32,476 bases of DNA from Triparma columacea (lineage: Eukaryota; Sar; Bolidophyceae; Parmales; Triparmaceae). The stretch lies in NCBI GenBank assembly GCA_030267965.1, contig BRYA01000157.1, positions 22,535 through 55,010 on the forward strand. The letters run 5' to 3'. Below the pieces are notes generated by a model. It was given only the letters and a program-made list of their open reading frames with translations, had not been told where the DNA came from and searched no databases. The position numbers and the translations under genes were made by a program. This document shows, one piece after another, positions 8,573 through 17,708 of the stretch; the stretch's first letter is position 1, and every line of letters begins with the position of its first letter.

Positions 8573-9332
8573 ATGCGGATCTCAACCATTCTTCTCTCCT
8601 CAATTGCCATCACTCGCGCCTTTGTACCCAAACCCTCTAACACTAACACTGTTCGAGCCTCCACTTCAGTAGGTGGGATATTCGATTCAATCATTGGGAA
8701 CTTTAAAAGTATGGTAAGTAAGATTGGGAGCTCGATGACTCAACACTTCCTTTTACACTTTAACCCCCCAACCCCCCACTTACACACGCACAACGTCCTC
8801 GTTTACTGTCAATTATTGCCGTTTATATCATCAAATACGATAGTCAACCTTTGCTGCCCCCGTTGTAATGGGCACTGAGGATATGATGTCCCCCAAGTCC
8901 CACGGAACCTCCAACACTCCTGTCCAATCCGACCTCCGTTGGAACTGCGACGGGTCTACGGCGGACAGGATCTGTAACTTCAACCGCCACTACGCCGAGC
9001 ACGCGGGTTACTGGACCACCACAACCTTCCTCAAGGAGGAGAGTGAGGCGTCCGGTGAGATCAACTTCTACGACTCCAACACCGGGGACCTCCTCTTCGT
9101 CGCCCCCCGCGGGCGCTCGTGGGAGAGCTTCGTCAAGGAGTCCCAGGCTCACGGTTGGCCCTCCTTCCGTGACGAGGAGGTCGTGTGGGACAAGATGAGG
9201 GTGCTACCTAACGGGGAGGCCATATCTGTCGACGGGACACACCTGGGACATAACCTACCGGATAAGAACGGGAATAGGTATTGTATCAACCTGGTTAGCG
9301 TGGCAGGGAGACCGAAGAACGGGGAACTTTAA
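8573..9332 (+). CDS. Plastid-targeted MsrB-like (methionine-R-sulfoxide reductase fold) protein
   Basis: Exons 8573-8713 and 8844-9332; intron 8714-8843 (GTAAGT...TAG), phase 0; 209 aa. The N-terminus MRISTILLSSIAITRAFVP is a signal peptide ending in an Ala-Phe-Val-Pro motif, the ASAFAP-type cleavage site of bipartite presequences in secondary red plastids. The mature part has MsrB landmarks: HGWPSF, then GTHLGHN, then GNRYCIN, whose Cys (about residue 194) aligns with the catalytic cysteine of MsrB. MsrB enzymes repair methionine-R-sulfoxide. The usual zinc-binding CxxC just before HLGH is absent (SVDGTHLGH), and an extra N-terminal domain (CNFNRHYAEHAGYW, GEINFYDS) is present, so the substrate may differ. 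The start was chosen at the ATG giving an intact signal peptide, 18 bp after the MITE target duplication. Confidence 0.78.
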
Positions 9333-9454
9333 AAGGAAGAGAAGAGTTGAAATCTCAAGGGAAGGAGCCAATGTAGGAGAGAAATAATGACCACAACAGT
9401 TTCGATGTACAAATAAATACCAAGTCTGCCTTTTACTTTCTCCCCCCCGTTTGA

Positions 9455-10901
9455 TCAAGTCATGTGCTTAAGAGTCCTGGATGCAGATTTCGAGCTGCCA
9501 TAAATATCAAACCCGAAGGTCTCCTTACTGCGGTCCCTTTCGGAATCAGCCAGAGTTTTCTTCTGCAGTGAGGGGTGGGGGTGGGGAGGTAAGGTGGATG
9601 AAGAGGGAGGAGGGAGGAGGGAGGAGGAGGGTCGCTGATTTCGTTCCTCAGAGTGGATGCTTCGCAGCCTTTTTTTCTCATGTTCTGGCGTTATTTCGTT
9701 GCGCGTGCCTCCATCATACATCTCGTATATCACAAAACTGCGGAATTCCTCTTCACTCGATCCAACTCCCCTCCCCTCCCCTCCCTCCGCCACTCACCTT
9801 CTCCCCCTCCCACTCCCCATCGCTCTCCCCTTCCTCCATCTCCCTCTGTCTATTGCACGCCCCGCACGCCAGGGCTCGCGCGGGGTTCACCAGAGTGCAC
9901 GCCCCGCAGATCCAGTCCCCTACCCCGCCGACGTCGCCGTTTCGTTTCGTAGACCCGCTCGAGGGAGGACCACTCCTGCGCCGTGAGCTCTGGCCCTTGC
10001 CCCTCTTCACATCCTTCCCCTTCCTCACATTCTTCTCATTCTTCTTTACCCCGACCACCGCAACCTCGTCCAATCCCTCCCCCTCCTCTGTCAGGTCCAC
10101 CACCACAACAGCCTTCCTCTTCTTCTCTCCCCCCCCCTCATGCTCCCCCTCCCCTTCATGCTCCCCCTCCTCCATCCGCAAGTCCTCCTCCGCCCCCTCC
10201 ACGCACTCCCCGCACGTAGTCATGTCCATCATCCTCCTCTCCGCCGCCTCCAATGCCCTCTCCCTCTTGGTTTTCCCCTTCCCTGTCCCCCTCTTACCTC
10301 CCAGAACCCCCCCCCCCATGATGGCCCCGAAGCCTGCCCTCCTCTCCGCGGCGTCTGCGATGGCCCTTTTGTTAACCTTCCTTCCCTCCCCTCCCCCCCC
10401 CTTACCCAGCTGTTGCCCCCCCCCCTCAACGGCGTTCCAAGGGTTCTCCGGGTTCCTAAGCTTACCCCCGTTGCTCCTAACCTCGTCGTGCAGGTCCTGG
10501 AGGTGGTCCATCCACTCGTAGAAGTCCACCGAGTGCGACGAGTGCTTGATGTGCGCGATCTCGTGGGCCATGGTCCCAGCGACGCTCTCATAGTCGAGGA
10601 AGGCGTGGGTGGTGGGGTGACGGAGACGAATGTATATACCACGGCTCGACTTGCCGTCGCCGACGGGCATGCAGTAGCCGAGGATGGAGAGATTACGACC
10701 CATCTTGGCGTGGCAGCAACACATCTCAGAGAGACGGGCTATTTTGTAACCCTTGTCAACCAAGATCGGCTGGAACTCCTTGGCAAGACGGAGAAGGATA
10801 TCGAGGGCGACGGAGGAATTTTCTAACTTTGCTATGTAGTTTATTTTCTCAATCCGGGAGCCTGGAAAAGGCGGAGATGGTACCTTGGGGGTGGAAGGCA
10901 T
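9455..10901 (-). CDS. WSS1: Wss1/SPRTN-type metalloprotease with SUMO-interacting motif and RanBP2 zinc finger
   Basis: Exons 10901-9798 and 9562-9455; intron 9797-9563 (GTGAGT ... long C/T tract, CTGCAG), phase 0; 403 aa. Residues about 15-150 form a WLM domain: RLAKEFQPIL, LRLRHPTTHAFLDYE, and the zinc-protease motif HEIAHIKH followed by FYEWMDHLQ. A basic linker leads to VVVVDLTEE, a textbook SUMO-interacting motif with acidic flank. Then comes a RanBP2-type zinc finger WICGACTLVNPARALACGAC. The last exon ends FGFDIYG...LKHMT. Wss1 proteases digest proteins covalently trapped on DNA and are recruited through SUMO and Cdc48. The second exon is less certain than the first: two other acceptors close to 9748 and 9721 also keep frame but lack a pyrimidine tract. 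The gene ends 122 bp from the convergent MsrB-like gene. Confidence 0.85.
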
Positions 10902-11166
10902 GGTGGTCGGAGGGAGAGAGGGGTCGGAGAGTGATGTAAATATCTTTGTTAAAGCGATTTGGGGGACAAAATTGGGTTATGGAGTGACTTGTAGTTGTAT
11001 AGTTGGTAGAGGAACAGATATGGTCGCCCAATCGTTCAAAAATGAGGCCAAACTGGAAGGTTGAAAGTAAAATGGCAAATTTTCTCCCATTTTTTTTCGG
11101 ATTTCGGCCACTTTATTGGATTATACCTCAAGTGACGCTCCTGTTCACGTTGAGGTTCAAAGTCAC
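10902..11166. promoter_or_regulatory. Divergent promoter region between WSS1 and the lipase-fusion gene
   Basis: About 265 bp separate the two start codons, which point away from each other, so both promoters must lie here or inside the 5' untranslated parts. No clear TATA box was identified. Confidence 0.5.
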
Positions 11167-14100
11167 ATGTTTACAACTATCGCAGCAATTTCAAACCTTA
11201 TCAGCAGCCCCAAAACCAAGGGAAGTGGCGACAGAAATGAGGAAAGAGAGGGCGACGTCTCTCCCTCCTCCTCTGATGATGATGTCTCCCCCTCCTCTTC
11301 TCGGCCTCAGTTTACCTCCGTGGTATTGGCCGACGAGGATGTGATACCCCGCTACAACGTTTCGAAGCTTGATGAGCTGAGTAAGGTGAGGAGAGAGGAG
11401 GGGTGGGTCCTCCGATGGGGATCCAACTGACCTCCACAAATCGCCCCCATCACTATCACCCTTAACCCATCACCCTGCAGGACGTCATACCCTTCCGCTA
11501 CGAATTCATGACTCCTAGCGAGATCTCTGGTGTGTTCATTGCAATTGTACTCTCGTCGTTCATCGCAATTGCAAATCTCATCGTGTCTACTGTCGTGAGA
11601 GGCAATCGCACGAGTAGTGACATTTTTGAAACCCTCGACACCCTCTCCACCATCAACATCGTCTGGTCAGTCCTCATCCTTTCCGTCATGGGAGCTACCT
11701 CTTTCTTCACGTTTAGGCGGTACTATGATACGCTCCCGGACCTTTCATTCAGGCAGAAAATGCTTGTTCGCCAAGTCATTTCTGGTTTGGTCATCTCCCT
11801 CGTTTGGGGTACGGGAACGCTCATCCAGTCCAGCAGTATCCTGTCTTCATCTTGCCCGCTCTTCAACTACTTGGATCTATATCTCTCAATATTGGACGAC
11901 TTCATAGGCGATGCATTAGTCTTCATCTTCCATTGGGCTGCGATTGACCACATCATATCGAAGGACAATCCGAACGAACTCCTTTCGGAAGCATCGCGTG
12001 GCCTGATATACATCCCCTCCGTCCTCATTGTTGGTCTCCAATTGGCTCTTAGAGTCGCGGTAAGTGTTGACTACCTCTTCTTAGAAAACCCCTACACGGA
12101 TTCTGCGGTACGATCCCAAGGTTGCGTCGACATAAACCAGGGAACTTTCACATGTAAAATCTCCCTGTTTGATAGCAGCTACGTCAATATAAGGACAGCT
12201 CTTTTCGTTGTAATGACGGTGTCGATCCTCCTCATATTTGTTTACTGTGTGATTGCTTGGAAACGACTTGCGAAGCAATCGTGGCACACTCATCGGTCTC
12301 TCAATGTTTCCCTACGCTTGTATATCTGGAACACGATAGCCGTTGCGGTCGTGCTCTACAGCATTCGCCTCACCCAGTTCGTCATGGAGAAAAACAGCGG
12401 GGGGGCACAATCTACGAACCCGTGCACGTGGCTTCTCCTTCAGATGACGGCGTCGCCGGAGATCTTCCAGCTCTTTGCCACTTGGATGATATCCCGGGCG
12501 TACCTCTTCACGCCTGTCCCGAAAAGCTTCCGGGATCGCCCCTACTACAAGATGCGCATCACCTTCCTCCAGACGTTCGCTTGGGGAGGGGGGGAAGATG
12601 GCTCGATCAAAACGAATCCTGAGGCTTTCTGGATGCAGGTCGTTGGTGATGAAAAGGTGAGACGATATCTAGCCATAACGGGATCGGACTTGTACAACAG
12701 CGCGAACGGCTTGTCCAAACACATGTCCAAACACAACCCACCAACGCGACCAACACTATCAACCCACCAACGCGACCCTTCGATCGTTGCTTCGCTCCCC
12801 ACCTGTATATCAACCCCTCTGCTCCTCACTGCAGGTACAAAGGTCGCGAAAAGAGCGGGCCTCGCTACTCCGCAAGCTGCATTCGAAAGGTATGTCAATG
12901 AGAAAGAGCACTCGGTTTGGGGGGCTTTTCAACGACAAAGCATGGAAGCAAATTGTGAAGGAAGGAGACTTTTCCCAATTCTCAGAAGCGAATCAAGTGC
13001 GAGGAGATTCCCTGTTGCGCAAGGTCGGGTACGGGCCGGACCCCCAAGTAGTCCAAACCCAGCCTGTCTTCTCCTTCGAAATCATGGTAAAGACACTGTG
13101 GATATCGAAGATAGTCTACGGCGATGGTGTCGAACCTGACGAGAAAGTGGAAAGCAGGGTCAAACATGAAGCTGGGCTCCGCGAGAAGATCGATGATCAA
13201 CTAGAAAGGGGGTTGGAAACGGGGACTAAGGCATTTGCTCCCTTGCGAATAAGGCGACAACGGTCTGTTAACGTGATGGGAGGGGCTGTCGAGGGACTTG
13301 GTGATAATATAGAGGGTTGGGAAGAAGGAAAGGACGAGAAAGGAGTTGATGTTGATGTTGATTGCGAAGAAGGGGTGGAAAAGGGAACGTCGTACCCTGG
13401 CTTTAACAAGGCGTGCGACATTGCCAAAGCAAAGCTCGGCCTCACTGGACACTATACGCTCGAGAACGATGAATACAAAGTTCGATGCGTCATCTTCCAC
13501 AACATAGAGTCAAAAAAGATCGTCGTTGCGTTCCGTGGCTCCAAGGCTGGCGCTAACTTTCTGGCCGATGCAAAGTTCATAAGAAAGCAGCATAATACCA
13601 TGGAGGCTGACGGAAGAAATAGCTTCGAGAAGTGGTGGTGGAAGCCCATGGTCCACCGCGGGTTTCTAAGCTCTTTCGTCGACAGTGGTATTGAGGAGGC
13701 CGTTTTGAACCGTGTGTCAAGGTTGGTGGAGGTCATGAGGGAAGGGGTGGAGGGGAGGGAGGGAGCGAAAGAAGAGGGGAAAGATGAGTTAAGTGTTCTT
13801 ATTTGCGGTCACAGCCTCGGAGGAGCTCTCGCGCAACTCTGCTCCTTCTCCATTGCGTCCCACCTACAATTGCTCCCCACTGAAATATCGACGTACACGT
13901 TTGGGTGCCCTGGAGTTGGGAACATTGCTACGTGCAAACAGATTGAGGCCCGATGCCCAGCTACGTTCAATGTCATCAACAACACAGACTGGGTCTACTA
14001 CGTCGGGAAGTATGCAAGCCGCGTCTTCCACCCGGGAATTCCAGTGCAGATAAATAGTAACGGTGACCTGTTAGTCCGTCCAACGTTTGTGGAGAGCTCC

Positions 14101-14421
14101 CTCAGTCACTTGTGGTGGCGAGAGAGCATCATGGACCACCTTTTCCCCTCCTACCAGAACTCGGTAGCCAAGATAATATCAGACAACCCCGAATGCGATC
14201 TTAGCTTTGCGCTAAGTGTTTGTCCGACACTTATCGACTATGTAAGCATTGACTCGCTTGGCAGCCTTCCTGAAACTAACAGACAACGAGTCTTCGAGCA
14301 AAACTTAGACCTGGCGATGGGTAAGAGAAAATCTGCCATGGTAACGAGGAGGAAGAGAAGAAAGAGGAGGAAGGACGAGGGGGGGGAGGAGGGCGGGGGG
14401 AGGGTGGATGACAACGCATAA
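11167..14421 (+). CDS. Polytopic membrane protein fused to a class-3 (alpha/beta-hydrolase) lipase
   Basis: Exons 11167-11385, 11481-12656, 12835-14421; both introns are phase 0 (GTGAGG...CTGCAG and GTGAGA...CTGCAG); 993 aa. Residues about 1-73 are a Ser/Asp-rich cytosolic lead. About 85-440 hold seven to eight membrane segments (for example FIAIVLSSFIAIANLIVSTV, VFIFHWAAI, ALFVVMTVSILLIFVYCVIA, WNTIAVAVVLYSIRL) with a Cys-containing loop (GCVDINQGTFTC). From about 640 comes a lipase_3 domain: IVVAFRGSKAGANF near the oxyanion strand, the nucleophile elbow CGHSLGGALAQL, then NNTDWVYYVG and SIMDHLFPSY, which supply the likely catalytic Asp and His. The C-terminus is Lys/Arg-rich. Class-3 lipases cleave acylglycerols; a membrane-anchored one suggests diacylglycerol- or galactolipid-type signalling or remodelling. 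The N-terminal helices do not look like the four-helix anchor of diacylglycerol lipases. Confidence 0.85.
12732..12778. repeat. Short tandem duplication in lipase intron 2
   Basis: CCCACCAACGCGACC occurs twice about 27 bp apart inside intron 12657-12834. Similar small repeats occur in several other introns of the window. Confidence 0.75.
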
Positions 14422-14522
14422 GGTAATTCGTAACCACATGAATTATTCCAATAGCCTAAACAATGTTAACTTATTATTCAATTAACTCGCTTTTGGTTGC
14501 ATAAAAACAAACATACTCATCC

Positions 14523-17415
14523 CTAAATTTTCACGTAGACCAAAGGGTTCTTTGTCGCCAGCGATTTCTCCTCCACCTCTAGCTCGAGCTGAACTCGCTC
14601 GGGAAATATAAGCTTGGCGAACTCCTGGAAGCTAATGGTCCCACTTTTGTCTGCGTCGCAGAGTCTGAAGAGCTTTTTGGCGGTTCCTCTCTTGCCGTGG
14701 AAGTGGATGCCAAGTCTTACAAGGCCCTTTCTGAACTCTTTGAAGCTGCGATGAGCGAAGTAAAGTGAGGAAGGAAACGTGTTGCAACCGTTTTAGTGGC
14801 CCCCTCACCTGAGATCTCCACTCCCATCCTCGTCAATTTTGGCGAATTCCTGCTCCACATCCGCCATGGTGAGGTTTAAGAAGTCCAGCTTCGCCTTGAA
14901 GTCATGGAAAACCTCCTTTCCAGTTGCATAGATTTCCTCCGTCTCGTTTATGACCTTCTCGACAACTTCGAGGTTGATGGAGGTTATGGCCCCGATTATA
15001 CCTTGTGTCTTGACGGCTTTCCCGCAAAAGAAGAGGGTGATGAATCCAGGAAGGAGAGAAGCAGTGAACCACAGTCCCGGCAGGTTCTCCTCCTCCAACG
15101 TGATTAAACTGAAATTCGCAAAAAAATACGGCCAAGTAAAAACAGTTGAACAGCATGATCAGGTCGAGCAGCTTCTTATAAACTCCCACAACAACTTTGT
15201 GTCGGAGGTGCTCGAGCTACGACGAGCAAAGCGAGGCACGGAGGTATTTGAGTGAGTTGTTTCATGTGCATTTCGACTCATGGATCTTTACTTAGCGAAC
15301 ACTTCACTTCTTTCCATTCTCACCTTATCCTTGATGACCTCCTCACTTTGCTTGATCAACACCGAGCTTGCCCTCTTCGCCCTGAGCACTTCTTGGGCCT
15401 GCCTGAGATCACTATCCTCCCTTTTTCTCATTTCAACTTCGGATACGGGAATGTGTGGACTCAGTGAGTGTGAGGTCGTGGTTGGGCTGGTACTCATGCT
15501 GGCCATCAACTTTGCTCCAATCATTTTTGAGGCGACGGAAATTGTCTCTTTCCCCTTGGTCAGCATCACATCGTTCTTGATAGGGTCGTGTTCGTGGTGA
15601 TGTTCGTGTGATTTCGCAATGTCACCTGTGCCGACTGCGCTGTACAGGTGGTCAAAGCCCTCCCCGGCCTTTATAGCCCCAATTAGCTCTTGGTTGCGAA
15701 GAGCGAAGCGAAGCAAAGCGTGGAAGGGGTCAGGGATAGGGACGATAAATAGCATACCTTACTCCGCCTCACCTTCACCCTTGCTCAAGATGGTTCCCTT
15801 CCTGCGTGAATCTCTCAGCTTCTTTCGCATGTGAACGTCGAGCAACTTTTCCTCTTCCTCAATCACTTCTCGCTCGACGCGCTTTATGTAGTCACAAGCG
15901 TCTTCCAATGTCGGGCAGCCAATAATCTTTCGAATCTCGATCTCGGCCCTGCGGTACATGATATTCAAGACAACCACCACGACGACGAGGCACCAACCAA
16001 GAATGAGCGCGTACTCCATCCCATCAGCTATTACTGCACAAGGATCGGCTGAGGGAGAGGCACCAAGCCTCCTCCCAGCGTCGGTTTTGCAGCAGCAGTT
16101 CGAGTAGTCCGTCGCATCAGCAAGGAATCTTATGTCCTCTTGGTTTTCAACGACATCGAAGTCAAACCCTGTCAAGGTTTCGGAAAGATACCTCGTCGTA
16201 CAATCGGAAGTGCTCTCGCCAAGGCGCCGTCCGCAAGCAGAGGACGTTTCGCCAAGCTTCCGAGCCACAAAGTCGCGAAGGAAGCGGCCACGGGTCGGGA
16301 TTTTGTAGTCGTAATCATACTCGTAGTCAAAAGAGTTGAGTCGGCGGGAAGGGTCATGGCCCCTCCCAGTGACTTTCACAACTTCGATCAGCAGGACATT
16401 CAACCCTAGGAAGATAATCAGAATGATCCAACTGCCACGGGCAGGGAGGGAGTATTAGCGACGACCGAAGGGGGGTACTCTAGATGTGTTCGATACTCCA
16501 AATGGGTTTGTATCTTCTTTCACTTCTGCTCGCCCATTCTCACCTGCTTATCTCGACCTCGATTAGGTCCACCACGTGCTCGTCGAGGACCTCGCGCATA
16601 TACATGCCAAAGTCAAACGCCGACATTGGGAGTTTGTGAGTGTAGCAGAAAAATGTGTTGTAGAGCTTGTATTCAACCTGAGAGCTCGCCAAGGTTCCAA
16701 AGAAACCATGGGACTTGCCAGCACCGCCATCGACTGCCTCATAATCTTTGATGCAATCTGTGCTAGTCTTCGCTGCGACCTGGTCGATGAAAACCTTGAT
16801 CCTCTTGTTCATAATCATCATACAGACTGCAGAGGCCACGAAGCAAAGGGCGGCGAAAAAGATTACGATATGGGAGAATTCGAATGCCAAGAAGTGCGAT
16901 GCGTTAACATCTGGAAGCGAGAAGTAGAGGGTGTAAGTCGGCAAAATGTTCCGTTGCGTGTTCGGGTGGTGTAAGTCGGCAAGATGAATTAGAGGGTGTA
17001 AGTCGGCAAAATGTTCCGTTGCGTGTTCGGGTGGTGTAAGTCGGCAAGATGAATTAGAGGGTGTAAGTCGGCAAGATGTTCCGTTGCGTGTTCGGGTATG
17101 GCGCGGACTGTATCTTTTCTTTTTCTCACCTGACCCAGACTGAAGAGTGAGGAAGACCCCGAAGGAGATAAAACCAAGGATCGCCAATTCCCTATATATC
17201 TTGTCAATCATTTCCTTGTACGGGGTCTCTTTCAAATACCTGTCCAGCCGCAAAGTCCCAACTTCAAAGAGCACTGTAAACCCTATTATTGCCATGAGAG
17301 AGACACTTGCTGCCACAGTGTTAAGCTCGGCGCCCATACCGAATATAGAACCAGCTGCATCGCACGGAGATGGTACGATGATCAGTGCGATGAGAGAGAT
17401 CAGGGGTTTGAGCAT
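14523..17415 (-). CDS. MLO-family membrane protein with two C-terminal EF-hands (one-base frameshift)
   Basis: Exons 17415-17130, 16910-16544, 16431-15773, 15688-15324, 15216-14809, 14745-14523. Phases agree at all five junctions (1, 2, 1, 0, 2). The total closes in frame (768 aa) only if one base is removed from the 7-A run 15120-15126 in exon 5. MLO signatures: MIDKIYRELAILGFISFGVF, FEFSHIVIFFAALCFV, and SAFDFGMYMREVLDEHVVDL running into a membrane segment, then LIMLFNCFYLAVFF. Exon 3 encodes a long Cys-rich luminal loop. Exon 4 carries a His-rich HEHHHEH. The C-terminus has two canonical EF-hands: DEDGSGDLSFKE, spanning the exon 5/6 junction, and DADKSGTISFQE. Plant MLOs are calcium-permeable channels that bind calmodulin through the tail; built-in EF-hands would replace that. 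The frameshift may be an assembly error or true decay. Confidence 0.8.
15120..15126. other. Homopolymer frameshift in MLO exon 5
   Basis: Upstream of this 7-A run (7 T on the coding strand) the membrane segment LIMLFNCFYLAVFF is read in one frame. Downstream, NLPGLWFTASLLPGFITL and the first EF-hand are read in another. Both halves match MLO order. The only GT...AG pair at the break would make a 21-nt intron, too short to be likely. Confidence 0.75.
16926..17098. repeat. 65-bp minisatellite in MLO intron 1
   Basis: About 2.65 copies of a 65-bp unit starting AGAGGGTGTAAGTCGGCAAA at 16926, 16991 and 17056. It fills most of intron 17129-16911. Each unit contains two GTGTAAGTCGGCAA half-repeats. 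The period is not a multiple of three and frames through it break, which supports an intron. Confidence 0.9.
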
Positions 17416-17600
17416 GATTAACAGACAATCGGGGGAGGGGGGGGGGGGGGTTCACGAGAGTGGATTGGGTAAGGGACAAATGAAGGGCTGAGGGAGGTGA
17501 GGGGGGAGAGAAAGAAGGTGAACACCCTCGAGACGGGTGAAGATGTTTTGCAGATGCTTTGGTGAGGTTTAAGGGGGGCACTGAAAGAGAGTAACTACAA

Positions 17601-17651
17601 GTCCAGAACAAGATTCCATTTTTTCCCTTGAAGTGTTCTATTGTTCTGGAC
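17601..17651. other. Perfect inverted repeat upstream of the MLO gene
   Basis: GTCCAGAACAA (17601-17611) and TTGTTCTGGAC (17641-17651) form an 11-bp perfect stem with a 29-nt loop. It lies about 190 bp upstream of the MLO start codon and about 60 bp downstream of the MutS2 stop (both on the minus strand). It could be a hairpin or a dimeric protein-binding site. Confidence 0.6.
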
Positions 17652-17708
17652 ACTAATTTGCAAAAAGATCCCTAATGCCACCAGTGATTCAACACACAAC
17701 ACATCCCT

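Noticed and set aside
9738..9796. Alternative WSS1 intron ending at the CCGCAG acceptor
   Set aside because: It leads to a stop after seven codons; the acceptor at 9563 has a long pyrimidine tract and keeps phase into a longer C-terminus.
9481..10521. 346-aa plus-strand open frame rich in Pro and Ser
   Set aside because: It lies antisense to the WSS1 coding sequence and is low complexity; GC skew of the true gene keeps it open.
12061..12180. Strong GTAAGT donor inside lipase exon 2
   Set aside because: The frame continues through it with a sensible Cys-containing loop, and no matching acceptor is needed.
15106..15126. 21-nt GT...AG intron that would explain the MLO frameshift
   Set aside because: It is far shorter than any other intron here (minimum 63 nt), so a homopolymer error is more likely.
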